This document shows, piece after piece, positions 16,866 to 27,164 of a stretch of DNA of 64,000 bases. The notes beneath the pieces were generated by a model. That model was given only the letters and a program-made list of their open reading frames with translations. It was not told the DNA's origin and made no database searches. Each line of letters starts with the position of its first letter. Position 1 is the first letter of the stretch. Where the stretch lies: positions 1 through 64,000 of the forward strand of contig JAHXQP010000013.1 in the NCBI GenBank assembly GCA_019391515.1, written 5' to 3'. The position numbers and the translations under genes were made by a program. The DNA comes from Clostridiaceae bacterium (lineage in GTDB: Bacteria; Bacillota; Clostridia; Tissierellales; Sporanaerobacteraceae).

Positions 16866-18002
16866 ATGTCGAATGTAGTATTGAAAGGTGTTGAAAAAGT
16901 TTATCCCAATGGTTTTAAAGCTGTTCATGGAATTGATTTAGAAATTGAAGATGGTGAATTCATGGTTTTAGTAGGACCTTCAGGTTGTGCAAAATCTACT
17001 ACCCTAAGGATGGTAGCAGGATTAGAAGATATCAGTGGAGGTACTATTAGTATAGATGATAAGGTAGTGAATGATATTCCGCCTAAGGATAGAGGAATAG
17101 CCATGGTATTCCAAAACTATGCTCTATATCCTCATATGACAGTATATGAAAATATGGGGTTTTCCCTTAAGATGAAGAAAACACCTAAAAATATTATTGA
17201 TGGAAAAGTAAGAGGGGCTGCAAAGATATTGGATATAGAAGATTTATTGGATAGAAAACCTAAAGAACTGTCAGGAGGACAGAGACAAAGAGTAGCTGTA
17301 GGTAGAGCCATAGTGAGAGATCCGAAAGTTTTCCTATTTGATGAGCCACTATCCAACCTAGATGCAAAACTAAGAGTTCATATGAGGGTTCAACTATCTC
17401 AGCTTCATCAAAGACTTAAATCTACTATGATCTATGTAACCCATGACCAAGTAGAAGCTATGACTATGGGGGATAGGATATGTGTTATGAACCTAGGAAA
17501 GATAATGCAAGTAGATACCCCACTAAATATATATCAATATCCAGCAAATAAATTTGTAGCAGGTTTTATTGGCTCGCCACCTATGAATTTTATGGAAGGG
17601 GAAATAATTGCAACAAATAATAATATAAAAATTAAAATTAAAATCAAGGAGGTGGAGCTGAAACTACCATTAGATAAGGCTAAAAATTTAAAAGACCATA
17701 TTGGCAAGAAAGTATGGTTTGGCATTAGGGCAGAAGATATAATTATAGGAAATTCAGATGGAGAAAATACAATGAAAGGAAAAGTAAAAGTAATTGAATT
17801 TATGGGAAGTGAAGCCTTTGTATATTCTCAAATGGAAGATGAAGAGTTTATATCCAAAGTGGATTTCTTAGAAGCCAAAGATTTAAAGAATGGTAGTGAA
17901 TGTTTCTTTTCTATTAATATGGACAAATGTCATATCTTTGATTATGACAGTGAAAAAAATATAAGCCTAGGGCTTAAAATTAAGGGGGAGTTCGATGTTT
18001 AA
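16866..18002 (+). CDS. Sugar ABC transporter ATPase, MsmK/UgpC-like
   Basis: A 378-residue MalK/MsmX-type ATPase: ABC domain (1-235) with signature LSGGQRQRVAVGRAI, Walker B VFLFDEPLSNLD and a C-terminal TOBE regulatory region. The Walker A reads GPSGCAKST: residue 42 is Ala (codon GCA at 16989) where Gly precedes the invariant Lys in nearly all family members. All other motifs are normal. It should energise the two permeases encoded downstream. It overlaps the binding-protein gene by eight bases. Confidence 0.88.
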   Translation: MSNVVLKGVEKVYPNGFKAVHGIDLEIEDGEFMVLVGPSGCAKSTTLRMVAGLEDISGGTISIDDKVVNDIPPKDRGIAMVFQNYALYPHMTVYENMGFSLKMKKTPKNIIDGKVRGAAKILDIEDLLDRKPKELSGGQRQRVAVGRAIVRDPKVFLFDEPLSNLDAKLRVHMRVQLSQLHQRLKSTMIYVTHDQVEAMTMGDRICVMNLGKIMQVDTPLNIYQYPANKFVAGFIGSPPMNFMEGEIIATNNNIKIKIKIKEVELKLPLDKAKNLKDHIGKKVWFGIRAEDIIIGNSDGENTMKGKVKVIEFMGSEAFVYSQMEDEEFISKVDFLEAKDLKNGSECFFSINMDKCHIFDYDSEKNISLGLKIKGEFDV

Positions 18003-19353
18003 GTCAAAAAAAGTCTTGACATTAGCAATTGTCATGGTACTTGCTCTATCATTAGTAGTAACAGGTTGTTCAAACGATGCAAAAGATGAAAAAGCTAATA
18101 GTGGAAATGAAGGAGCTACAACTGAAAAGTCAGGAGAAAAAGCAGAAATAGATATATTCCAATTTAAAGTTGAAATAGCTAAAGAATTGGAAGAAGCAGC
18201 AAAAGCTTATGAGGAAGAAAATCCAAATGTAAAAATAAATATTCAAACAGTTGGCGGTGGAGATGACTATGGTGCTGCACTAAAGGCTGCATTCCAATCA
18301 GGAAATGAACCAGATATATTCAATGTTGGTGGTCCACAAGATATTAAAGACTGGATGGACAAGCTAGAAGATCTATCAGATCAACCTTGGGTAGATAAAG
18401 CATTGGAAGGGGTATTATCAGGAGCGACTGTAGATGACAAGGTATATGCATTGCCTTTCAATCTTGAAGGCTATGGTTTTGTTTACAATAAAGAAATATT
18501 TAAAGCTGCAGGTATAGATGCAGAAAAAATAGTAGATTTCAAAAGCTTGGAAGAGGCGGTTAAAACTTTAGACAAGAAAATTAAAGATGGAGAATTAGAA
18601 GAAGAATTTCCACTACTTGAATCTGTATTTGAATTTCCAGCAAAAGAAACTTGGATCACTGGATTACATACATCAAATGTAGCATTAGGACAAGAATTTG
18701 ACAGCTCTATAGATGCTTTCAATGCAGAAGAAGTAGAGTTTAAATATGGAGATTCACTAAAGAAAATAATAGATTTACAAGCAGACTATTCAATGCATAG
18801 GGATGACAAACAAAAATTAAATGCTGTAGACTATACAACACAAGCAGAAGAAGGAATAGCAATAGAACGTGTAGCTATTATACAACAAGGAAACTGGGTA
18901 TATGGATTAGCTGAAGGTGTAGACGAAGAAGTAGCAGAAAAACTAGATATACTACCTATACCTTTAGAAGGTGGAAAAGAAGATTCTATACCAGTTGGAG
19001 TTCCAATGCACTGGGTAGTAAATAAAGATAGTGATGACGCAGTAAAAGATGCAGCTAAAGATTTCTTAAACTGGCTATATACATCTGAAAAAGGAAAAGA
19101 ATATGTAGTAAATGAATTCCATTTCATACCTCCACTAACTGGATATGAAGATTTAGAAGTAGAAGATCCTCTGGGAAGAGCAGTTTCAAGATATGCAGAA
19201 GCAGGAAAGACAACTCCTTGGGTATTCATGGGCTATCCAACAGCATGGGGCATGGAAGGCTTAGGAAATAATATACAAAAATACTTATCTGGAGAATTTA
19301 CTTGGGAACAAGTAATATCTGAGTCACAAGCTCAATGGAAAGAAATGAGATAA
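17995..19353 (+). CDS. Extracellular sugar-binding lipoprotein (maltodextrin type)
   Basis: A 452-residue solute-binding lipoprotein of the MalE-like cluster with lipobox VVTGC (Cys25), an acidic linker, and motifs such as SGNEPDIFNVGGPQD, YALPFNLEGYGFVYNKEIF and ARAVSRYAEAG-like C-terminal helices. It captures an oligosaccharide at the outer face of the membrane and hands it to the two permeases. Maltodextrin is inferred from the GH31, GH77 and phosphorylase genes in the same operon. Followed by a hairpin that may raise its expression relative to the permeases. Confidence 0.85.
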   Translation: MFKSKKVLTLAIVMVLALSLVVTGCSNDAKDEKANSGNEGATTEKSGEKAEIDIFQFKVEIAKELEEAAKAYEEENPNVKINIQTVGGGDDYGAALKAAFQSGNEPDIFNVGGPQDIKDWMDKLEDLSDQPWVDKALEGVLSGATVDDKVYALPFNLEGYGFVYNKEIFKAAGIDAEKIVDFKSLEEAVKTLDKKIKDGELEEEFPLLESVFEFPAKETWITGLHTSNVALGQEFDSSIDAFNAEEVEFKYGDSLKKIIDLQADYSMHRDDKQKLNAVDYTTQAEEGIAIERVAIIQQGNWVYGLAEGVDEEVAEKLDILPIPLEGGKEDSIPVGVPMHWVVNKDSDDAVKDAAKDFLNWLYTSEKGKEYVVNEFHFIPPLTGYEDLEVEDPLGRAVSRYAEAGKTTPWVFMGYPTAWGMEGLGNNIQKYLSGEFTWEQVISESQAQWKEMR

Positions 19354-19365
19354 GAATAAAACTTA

Positions 19366-19392
19366 AGGGATATACATTTAATGTATATCCCT
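19366..19392 (+). repeat. Intercistronic hairpin after the binding-protein gene
   Basis: AGGGATATACAT (19366-19377) and ATGTATATCCCT (19381-19392) form a perfect 12-bp stem with a three-base loop. There is no T tract. Hairpins at this place in sugar ABC operons commonly protect the upstream mRNA so that more binding protein than permease is made. Confidence 0.65.
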
Positions 19393-19418
19393 AAATAATA
19401 TATGGAAAGGGGATCAAT

Positions 19419-20285
19419 ATGAAAAATTCAAAAGGTTGGTTCTGGATTTTTGTAGGTCCAGTACTATTAGCATTTGTCATTGTGGTTATTGTCCCCATGA
19501 TTACAGGAATATATTATTCCTTTACAGATTGGAACGGAATAGGCAATGATGCAAACTGGGTAGGCCTTAAAAACTATACAAAAATATTTACTGAAGATAA
19601 GGACTTTTTAAATGCCTTCCTATTTACAGCAAAATTTGCCTTAGTGTCTTTAATAACCATAAATGTAATAGGCTTTGGCCTAGCACTTTTAATGACCAAG
19701 GATTTTAAATTGACTAATTTCTTTAGAAGTATATTCTTTATGCCCAATATGATAGGTGGACTTATACTAGGATTTGTTTGGCAGTTTATATTTACAAAAG
19801 GGTTTGACTCACTAGGAAAACTATTAAATTGGAGTTTTCTAAGAGGTTGGCTAGCTGATCCAACAACAGGATTTTGGGGATTGGTAATACTTATGTCTTG
19901 GCAGATGTCAGGCTATATGATGGTTATCTACATAGCCGCAATAGAAAACATACCAGAGTCATCCCTTGAAGCAGCAAAGATAGATGGAGCCAATGCTTGG
20001 CAAAGGCTTAGATATATAATAATGCCACTGGTAGCACCAGCTTTCACAGTAGGATTATTTTTAACATTGTCAAATTCCTTTAAACTATATGATCAAAACC
20101 TATCGTTAACAGCAGGTGGTCCTCACAATTCCACCCAGATGTTGGCTATGAATATATACAATACAGCTTTTAAATTTAATAAACTAGGACTAGCTCAGGC
20201 AAAAGCAGTTATATTCTTAATCACTGTAGCAGTTATTACATTGACACAGATTTATTATAGCAAGAGAAGAGAGGTGGAAATGTAA
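19419..20285 (+). CDS. Sugar ABC transporter permease, MalF-like
   Basis: A 288-residue inner-membrane permease with six helices. The EAA loop that contacts the ATPase reads EAAKIDGANAWQRLRYIIMP. The N-terminus GWFWIFVGPVLLAFVIV and the MSWQMSGYMMVIYIA segment are typical of the MalF/LacF type. It pairs with the MalG-like permease, whose ATG overlaps this stop codon (TAATG). Confidence 0.87.
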   Translation: MKNSKGWFWIFVGPVLLAFVIVVIVPMITGIYYSFTDWNGIGNDANWVGLKNYTKIFTEDKDFLNAFLFTAKFALVSLITINVIGFGLALLMTKDFKLTNFFRSIFFMPNMIGGLILGFVWQFIFTKGFDSLGKLLNWSFLRGWLADPTTGFWGLVILMSWQMSGYMMVIYIAAIENIPESSLEAAKIDGANAWQRLRYIIMPLVAPAFTVGLFLTLSNSFKLYDQNLSLTAGGPHNSTQMLAMNIYNTAFKFNKLGLAQAKAVIFLITVAVITLTQIYYSKRREVEM

Positions 20286-21112
20286 TGGAAGGAAAAAAGA
20301 AAAGTAAAAGAGGAACTTTGATACTCACTATATTCTTGGCTATTATATTCCTATTGCCTTTTTATATAGTGTTGACCAACTCATTTAAAACCCAAAAAGG
20401 GATATTCCTAAATGTAACAGGACTTCCTTTTGGCAAGTTCTTCACTTTAGAAAACTATGTAAATGCTTTTAAAGAATTGGATTTTGTACATTCATTCTTT
20501 AATTCACTTTTAATAACAATAGTTAGTACAGTTTTAATTGTCATATTTTCATCTATGGCAGCTTGGATGCTGGTTAGGACTAAATCAAAATTAAGTAGCT
20601 TCCTATACTTTTTATTTGCTGCAGCTATGCTCATACCATTCCAATCGGTAATGCTACCCCTTATAAATTTAATGGGGAGAATAGGATTTTTAAATAGGGG
20701 TGGATTGATCTTCATGTATGTTGGTTTTGGAGCCAGTCTATCTATAATGCTCTACCATGGATTTATAAAGAGTATACCTGTAGAATTAGAAGAAGCTGCA
20801 ACTATAGATGGATGCAATAAGTTCCAAATATTTTGGTACATTATATTCCCAATGCTTAAGCCAATAACGGTAACAGTTAGTATATTAAATGCTATGTGGA
20901 TATGGAATGACTTCTTGCTACCACAGTTAGTAATCAATAGACCAGAATCCCATACAATACCACTAAAGATGTTCTACTTCTTTGGACAGCATTCCAAACA
21001 ATGGCATCTAGCATTGGCAGGCCTTGTAATCGGCATGATACCTATAATCATATTCTATATACTAGCACAAAAACATATTATAAAAGGGGTTACAAAAGGC
21101 TCAATAAAATAG
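20285..21112 (+). CDS. Sugar ABC transporter permease, MalG-like
   Basis: A 275-residue permease with six helices and the EAA loop EAATIDGCNKFQIFWYIIFP. N-terminus LPFYIVLTNSFKTQ and C-terminus GLVIGMIPIIIFYILAQKHIIKG-type sequence, ending KGSIK, are characteristic of the MalG group. Translationally coupled to the upstream permease through a one-base overlap. Forms the membrane channel together with it. Confidence 0.87.
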   Translation: MEGKKKSKRGTLILTIFLAIIFLLPFYIVLTNSFKTQKGIFLNVTGLPFGKFFTLENYVNAFKELDFVHSFFNSLLITIVSTVLIVIFSSMAAWMLVRTKSKLSSFLYFLFAAAMLIPFQSVMLPLINLMGRIGFLNRGGLIFMYVGFGASLSIMLYHGFIKSIPVELEEAATIDGCNKFQIFWYIIFPMLKPITVTVSILNAMWIWNDFLLPQLVINRPESHTIPLKMFYFFGQHSKQWHLALAGLVIGMIPIIIFYILAQKHIIKGVTKGSIK

Positions 21113-21126
21113 TTTGGAGGGATACG

Positions 21127-23277
21127 GTGAAGGTTTATAAGATAGTAGACAATATTTTAAAATATAGATTTGGAACTCCCTTTCCTACAGATGCAGTAGT
21201 GAAAGCTGGGGAAGGAATAGAAAAAGACAGTATAGATTATTTTCAAATAGAAGAAAAGGAAGAATTAAAACTTCTTTATAAAATGGCTCCTAAAGATATA
21301 GTATTTGGCCTAGGAGAAAATCAAAGAGGTATCAATAAAAGGGGAGGAAAGTATATATCCTTCTGTTCCGATGACCCAAACCATACTCCAGGGAAAAGAT
21401 CCCTATATGGCGCCCATAATTTTATAATAATAGATGGGATGGAGAACTTTGGAGTATTTATAGACTATCCAGGTAAGGTAGTATTTGATATAGGATTTAA
21501 TTACAAGAACTATCTAGAAATAACCATTGAAGATAAAAATTTTGACCTATATATAATAGAGGGAAATAGCCCTAGGGAAATAGTTAGTAGTTTTTTAAAT
21601 ATTATTGGAGAAGGCTATGTACCACCAAAATGGGCCTTTGGATATCAACAGTCCAGGTGGAGCTATCCAGATGTAGAAAAGGTAGAAGAAATAGCAGACA
21701 AATTTATTGAAAACAATATCCCCTGTGATGCCATATACTTAGATATAGACTATATGGAAGACTATAAAAACTTTACAGTAAGTAAGGAGAGATTTCCTGA
21801 TTTCAAAGAATTTGTGGAGAAGATGAAGGCCAAAGGATTTAGGCTAATCCCTATAATAGATGCAGGGGTGAAAATAGAGGATGGCTATGAGGTATATGAA
21901 GAAGGGGTAGAAAAAGGATATTTCTGTGTAGATAGTAAAGAGGAGCCCTTTATAGCAGCAGTATGGCCAGGTAAGGTACATTTTCCAGATTTTTTAAATA
22001 GTGAATCTAGGCTATGGTTTGGGAAGAAATATGGAAAGTTAATTGACTGTGGCATAGAAGGATTTTGGAATGATATGAATGAGCCAGCTATTTTCTATAC
22101 AAATAGGGGAATAGAGCAGGCTATAAAAGAAGCTAAAAATGCTGAAGGCAAGAACTTAAATATAGATAGCTTCTTTGGTCTTAAAGATGAGTTTAGGGAT
22201 ATATCAAATAATATAGAAGACTATAAATCCTTCTATCACAATATAGAGGGCAAACTAGTGAACCACTATGATGTGCACAATCTATATGGCTACAATATGA
22301 CTAGGTCTGCTGATGAAGGTTTTAAGAATATAGCCCCTAATAAGAGATTTTTACTAATCTCCAGATCTTCCTATATAGGAATGCATAGACATTCAGGGAT
22401 ATGGACTGGGGACAACCACTCTTGGTGGGAACATATCCTATTGAATATAAAGATGATGCCTTCATTAAATATGTGTGGATTCCTATACTCTGGAGCAGAT
22501 ACAGGAGGATTTAGTGATGATGCCAATGGAGAGCTTGCTGTAAGATGGACCCAGTTTAGTATATTTACACCACTATTTAGGAACCACTCTGCCAAAGGTA
22601 CAAGACATCAAGAACCCTTTGCCTTTGATGAAGAGAGCAATTCTATTATGAAAGAGGCTATACAGCTTAGATATGGACTTATACATTATATTTATTCTGA
22701 ATATATGAAGGCAATTATAAATAAGGATATCTACTTTGCACCAATAGCCTTTGAATACAATGATGAATACTCAAGAAGGGTAGAAGACCAACTTCTAGTT
22801 GGAGATTCACTGATGATTAGCCCTATATATGAAGAAAACAGTAGAGGAAGATATATATGGCTGCCAGAGGATATGCTCCTATGGAAAGCCAAGGACTATA
22901 GTGAAAGAAAGTATGAAATTGTAGAAAAGGACCATAGGTATTTAGATATTGATATAGATGAAATACCTATATTTATTAGGAAAAATAAAGTATTGGTACT
23001 AGGAAAACATGCCAATACTGTTGATGATATAGATAATGAAGAGTTAGTAGTCATAGCCTTTGTAGAAGACAAGGCTAGCTATACCTATTATGATGATGAC
23101 GGAAGATCCTTAGACTATAGGGATGGAATATATTCAAAAATCATTATTGAAATTGAAAAGAGAGAAGATGACTTCCATATAAATGTAGAAAACCATGGCA
23201 ACAAGTATATTAAGAGATTGAAACTAGAAATAGTAGATAGAGAAGGGAAAGTAACTAAGAAAACTATCAATATTTAA
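21127..23277 (+). CDS. Glycoside hydrolase family 31 alpha-glucosidase
   Basis: A 716-residue cytoplasmic GH31 enzyme with no signal peptide. The GTG start at 21127 follows TTGGAGGG at 21114-21121; the frame is open further upstream but only within the permease gene. The nucleophile motif is GFWNDMNEPA and the acid/base Asp lies in SGIWTGDNHSWWEH. Other GH31 marks are FGYQQSRWSYP and FRNHSAKGTR. It should cut glucose from the ends of imported malto-oligosaccharides or isomalto-type linkages. It sits between the permease and the glucanotransferase in the operon. Confidence 0.88.
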   Translation: MKVYKIVDNILKYRFGTPFPTDAVVKAGEGIEKDSIDYFQIEEKEELKLLYKMAPKDIVFGLGENQRGINKRGGKYISFCSDDPNHTPGKRSLYGAHNFIIIDGMENFGVFIDYPGKVVFDIGFNYKNYLEITIEDKNFDLYIIEGNSPREIVSSFLNIIGEGYVPPKWAFGYQQSRWSYPDVEKVEEIADKFIENNIPCDAIYLDIDYMEDYKNFTVSKERFPDFKEFVEKMKAKGFRLIPIIDAGVKIEDGYEVYEEGVEKGYFCVDSKEEPFIAAVWPGKVHFPDFLNSESRLWFGKKYGKLIDCGIEGFWNDMNEPAIFYTNRGIEQAIKEAKNAEGKNLNIDSFFGLKDEFRDISNNIEDYKSFYHNIEGKLVNHYDVHNLYGYNMTRSADEGFKNIAPNKRFLLISRSSYIGMHRHSGIWTGDNHSWWEHILLNIKMMPSLNMCGFLYSGADTGGFSDDANGELAVRWTQFSIFTPLFRNHSAKGTRHQEPFAFDEESNSIMKEAIQLRYGLIHYIYSEYMKAIINKDIYFAPIAFEYNDEYSRRVEDQLLVGDSLMISPIYEENSRGRYIWLPEDMLLWKAKDYSERKYEIVEKDHRYLDIDIDEIPIFIRKNKVLVLGKHANTVDDIDNEELVVIAFVEDKASYTYYDDDGRSLDYRDGIYSKIIIEIEKREDDFHINVENHGNKYIKRLKLEIVDREGKVTKKTINI

Positions 23278-23292
23278 TAAAGGAGAAAGAAT

Positions 23293-24771
23293 ATGACTGG
23301 AAGAAGTAGCGGAATACTAATGCATATTACATCCTTGCCAAGTCCCTATGGTATTGGCACCTTTGGCAAGGGTGCTTATAGATTTGTAGATTTTTTAGAA
23401 AAAGCAGGACAAGGCTACTGGCAAGTATTGCCCCTAGGCCTAACTGGATATGGAGATTCTCCTTACCAATCCTTTTCATCCTTTGCTGGAAACCCTTATT
23501 TCATAGACTTAGAACTATTAAGAGAGGAAGGACTCCTTGAAAAAACTGATTACCAAGGACTAGATTTTGGTAGTGATGATGAAAAGGTTGACTATAAAAA
23601 GATTTTCCAACATAAGATGCCTGTTCTAAGGACTGCCTATGAAAGAGGGAAGGAAAAATATATAGAAGAAATAAAAACATTCCGAGAAGAAAACAAAGAT
23701 TGGATTGAAGATTTCGCCCTATATATGGCTGTGAAAAAAGAATTTGATTTAAAATCCTGGCAAGAATGGGATGATAATATTAAGCTGAGGAAAGAATCTG
23801 CTCTAGCCTATTATAGTAAAAAACTAGAAGATGAAATAGACTATTGGATATTTCTACAATATATATTTGCTAAACAATGGAAGGAACTTAAATCCTATGC
23901 CAATAGCAAAGGGATTAAGATAATTGGAGATATACCTATATATGTAGCCCCAGATAGTGTAGATACTTGGGCAAATAGTGAACTATTCTTATTAGATAAA
24001 GATAGGAAGCCTATTGTAGTAGGAGGCTGTCCTCCAGATGCCTTTTCAAGTACTGGTCAACTATGGGGAAACCCTATATACAATTGGGAGCTATTAGAAG
24101 AAATGGGCTTTGACTGGTGGATTAGAAGGATTGAAAACAATATGAAGCTATTTGATGTAACAAGGATAGACCATTTTAGAGGTTTTGAATCCTACTGGGA
24201 AGTACCTTTTGAAGAAGAGACTGCAATAAATGGCAGATGGAAAAAGGGACCAGGTATGAAACTATTCCATGCAATTAACAAGGCATTAGGTAATGTAGAT
24301 ATTATTGCTGAAGACTTAGGGTTTTTAACTGAAGGAGTAATAAGCCTTAGAGAAGAAACTGGCTATCCTGGTATGAAGGTCCTTCAATTTGCTTTTGATA
24401 CAAGGGAGGAAAGTGACTATCTACCCCATAACTATGATAGCAACTGTGTTGTATATACTGGAACCCATGATAATGATACAGTAGGTGGATGGCTGAAAAA
24501 TGCTGGAGCTTCAGATGTAGAACATGCTATTAAATATTTAAAGTTAAATGAAGATGAAGGGTACCATTGGGGATTTATTAGGGGAGCCTGGAGTTCAGTA
24601 GCCAATCTTTCAATAGCCCAAATGCAAGATTTCTTAGGTTTAGGAAGTGAAGCTAGGATGAATATACCTTCAACAATAGGTGGAAACTGGCAATGGCGAG
24701 TGAAACTTGAATATTTAACCGATGAATTGGCAGAAAAAATTCACGATATGACTAAGTTATATGGGAGGTAG
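23293..24771 (+). CDS. malQ: 4-alpha-glucanotransferase (GH77)
   Basis: A 492-residue GH77 enzyme. Diagnostic motifs are SSGILMHITSLPSPYGIGTFG at the N-terminus, YQSFSSFAGNPYFIDLE, the catalytic RIDHFRGFE (nucleophile Asp), DIIAEDLGF (acid/base Glu) and YTGTHDNDTV (transition-state Asp). It transfers glucan segments between maltodextrins, releasing glucose and making chains long enough for the phosphorylase encoded five bases downstream. Length is normal for the family. Confidence 0.93.
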   Translation: MTGRSSGILMHITSLPSPYGIGTFGKGAYRFVDFLEKAGQGYWQVLPLGLTGYGDSPYQSFSSFAGNPYFIDLELLREEGLLEKTDYQGLDFGSDDEKVDYKKIFQHKMPVLRTAYERGKEKYIEEIKTFREENKDWIEDFALYMAVKKEFDLKSWQEWDDNIKLRKESALAYYSKKLEDEIDYWIFLQYIFAKQWKELKSYANSKGIKIIGDIPIYVAPDSVDTWANSELFLLDKDRKPIVVGGCPPDAFSSTGQLWGNPIYNWELLEEMGFDWWIRRIENNMKLFDVTRIDHFRGFESYWEVPFEEETAINGRWKKGPGMKLFHAINKALGNVDIIAEDLGFLTEGVISLREETGYPGMKVLQFAFDTREESDYLPHNYDSNCVVYTGTHDNDTVGGWLKNAGASDVEHAIKYLKLNEDEGYHWGFIRGAWSSVANLSIAQMQDFLGLGSEARMNIPSTIGGNWQWRVKLEYLTDELAEKIHDMTKLYGR

Positions 24772-24776
24772 AGGAT

Positions 24777-27152
24777 TTGTTTGATAAGGTAAGGTTTAAA
24801 GAAACTGTAGAAACCATATTGAAAGTAGACTATGGGAAAACCATTGAAAGTGCAGAAGGACATGAGAAATACAATAGTATATCCAAGGCAATAATGGAGC
24901 AGATAGCAGATAACTGGAATGGAACGGAAAAACTATATTCAAAAGGTAAACAAGCCTATTATTTCTCAGCAGAATATCTAATAGGAAGAGCCTTAGGTAA
25001 CAATCTATTAAACTTAGGTATATATGAAGAAGTGGAAGATACCCTAAAAGGGTTGAATATAGATATAAATAGTATAGAGGAAATAGAAGAAGACGCAGGT
25101 CTAGGAAATGGAGGACTAGGAAGACTGGCAGCTTGTTTCATGGATTCAGCAGCAACTATGAACCTCCCTCTTACTGGCTATGGAATTAGATACCAATATG
25201 GAATATTCAAGCAGAAGTTTGAAAATGGATTTCAAGTAGAGAGTGGGGACAATTGGCAAAAATATGGGGACCCTTGGTCTATTAGGAGGACTGAAGATAC
25301 AGTCATAGTAGAATTTGGAGATGGAAAGATAAAGGCTGTTCCCTATGATATGTCTATTGTAGGATATAATACTAAAAATATAAATACCCTAAGGCTTTGG
25401 AGTGCAGAACCTATAGAAGAGTTTGACTTCCAACTATTCAATGAGCAGAAATATGATGAATCGGTGAAAGAGAAGAATAGGGCAGAAGACATATCTAGAG
25501 TCCTATATCCTAATGATTCAAATGAAGAAGGGAAGCTACTTAGGCTTAAACAACAGTACTTCTTCGTATCGGCTTCATTAAAGGATTTAGTAGGTAAATA
25601 TAAGGCTAGATTTGGAGAGGATTTTAGTAAGTTTTCAGAGTACCATGCAATACAGCTTAACGACACCCATCCAGTAGTAGCAATACCTGAGCTAATGAGA
25701 ATATTAATAGATGAGGAGAATATGGCATGGGAAGATACCTGGAACATAGTTAAAAATACTTTCTCCTATACCAATCATACAATATTGGCTGAAGCACTGG
25801 AGCAGTGGGATATAGAGCTATTCAAAAAAGTACTGCCAAGGGTATATGAAATAGTAGAGGAAATAGATAGGAGATTTGTACTAGAACTAGAAGAAAAAGA
25901 TTATCCTCTTGAGAAGATACAGGAAATGAGGATAATATCTAACAATACAATTAAAATGGCTTGGTTGGCAATCCATGGTACCCATACAACTAATGGAGTA
26001 GCACAGCTCCATACAGATATATTGAAGAATAAAGAGCTAAAGGATTGGAACAAGCTATATCCAGAGAGATTTCAAAACAAGACCAATGGTATAACCCCTA
26101 GAAGATGGATAGCATTGTGCAATAGGGAGTTAACAGGAATGATAACGGAACTACTTGGTACAGAAGAATGGATAACAGATCTATCTATGTTGAGCAAATT
26201 AGAAAAATATATAGATAATGAGGAAGTTTTAAATAGGTTATTGGCTATAAAGATGGAGAAGAAGGAAGAATTGGCAGACTATATACTTGAAAAAGAAGGA
26301 ATAGGGATAGATCCAAATTCCATATTCGATATTCAAATAAAGAGACTCCATGAGTATAAAAGGCAACTTTTAAATGCTTTCCACATATTAGACCTATACT
26401 ACAGGCTTAAAGAAGAACCAGATATGGATATGCTGCCAAGAACCTTCATATTTGGAGCAAAGGCAGCACCAGGATATTTCAGGGCTAAGGGAATAATAAA
26501 ATATATAAACGAGATAGCTAAATTGGTAAACAATGATCCAGATATAGATGGAAAGATTAAAATTGTATTTGTCCAAAACTACAATGTATCCTATGGAGAA
26601 AGACTATTCCCTGCTGCAGATATATCAGAACAGATATCCACTGCTGGCAAAGAAGCCTCAGGTACTGGAAATATGAAATTCATGCTAAATGGTACCCCTA
26701 CATTGGGAACCTATGACGGAGCAAATTTAGAAATAGTGAAAGAAGCAGGGGAAGAGAACAACTTCATCTTTGGTGCTAGGGTAGAAGAACTGGAAGAAAT
26801 TGAACAAAGCTACAATCCAGTAGAATACTATGAAAATACTCCAGGACTAAAAAGGGTAGTAGATACCTTAATAGATGGAACCTTTGATGATGGTGGCACA
26901 GGTATGTTTAAAGAGCTATACGACTCCTTACTAATAGGTGCCCATTGGCATAGACCAGATAATTATTTCATATTTAGAGATTTTGATGAATATAGAGAAG
27001 CCCATAAGAAGGTTGACAAGGCTTATAGAGATAGACTTGATTGGGCAAGGAAGTGTTTAAAAAACATAGTCAATGCTGGAAAATTCTCCAGTGATAGAAC
27101 CATATTAGAATATGGCAAGGAAATATGGCGTATAGAAGAGAGGAAATTATAA
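24777..27152 (+). CDS. malP: Glycogen/maltodextrin phosphorylase (GT35)
   Basis: A 791-residue GT35 enzyme that releases glucose-1-phosphate from maltodextrin or glycogen with PLP. The PLP-lysine motif EASGTGNMKFMLNGTPTLGT is present, with DNA for FGAKAAPGYFRAK, IQLNDTHPVVAIPELMR and NGGLGRLAACFMDSAA also typical. The start is the TTG at 24777, placed after AGAGGA and five bases behind malQ. It lacks the long extensions of eukaryotic enzymes. Last gene of the operon, before a strong terminator. Confidence 0.93.
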   Translation: MFDKVRFKETVETILKVDYGKTIESAEGHEKYNSISKAIMEQIADNWNGTEKLYSKGKQAYYFSAEYLIGRALGNNLLNLGIYEEVEDTLKGLNIDINSIEEIEEDAGLGNGGLGRLAACFMDSAATMNLPLTGYGIRYQYGIFKQKFENGFQVESGDNWQKYGDPWSIRRTEDTVIVEFGDGKIKAVPYDMSIVGYNTKNINTLRLWSAEPIEEFDFQLFNEQKYDESVKEKNRAEDISRVLYPNDSNEEGKLLRLKQQYFFVSASLKDLVGKYKARFGEDFSKFSEYHAIQLNDTHPVVAIPELMRILIDEENMAWEDTWNIVKNTFSYTNHTILAEALEQWDIELFKKVLPRVYEIVEEIDRRFVLELEEKDYPLEKIQEMRIISNNTIKMAWLAIHGTHTTNGVAQLHTDILKNKELKDWNKLYPERFQNKTNGITPRRWIALCNRELTGMITELLGTEEWITDLSMLSKLEKYIDNEEVLNRLLAIKMEKKEELADYILEKEGIGIDPNSIFDIQIKRLHEYKRQLLNAFHILDLYYRLKEEPDMDMLPRTFIFGAKAAPGYFRAKGIIKYINEIAKLVNNDPDIDGKIKIVFVQNYNVSYGERLFPAADISEQISTAGKEASGTGNMKFMLNGTPTLGTYDGANLEIVKEAGEENNFIFGARVEELEEIEQSYNPVEYYENTPGLKRVVDTLIDGTFDDGGTGMFKELYDSLLIGAHWHRPDNYFIFRDFDEYREAHKKVDKAYRDRLDWARKCLKNIVNAGKFSSDRTILEYGKEIWRIEERKL

Positions 27153-27164
27153 TAGAATAATCTT

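Noticed and set aside
21001-21126. Upstream extension of the GH31 frame
   Set aside because: Overlaps the MalG-like gene in another frame and has no ribosome site; the GTG at 21127 has one and begins the conserved region.
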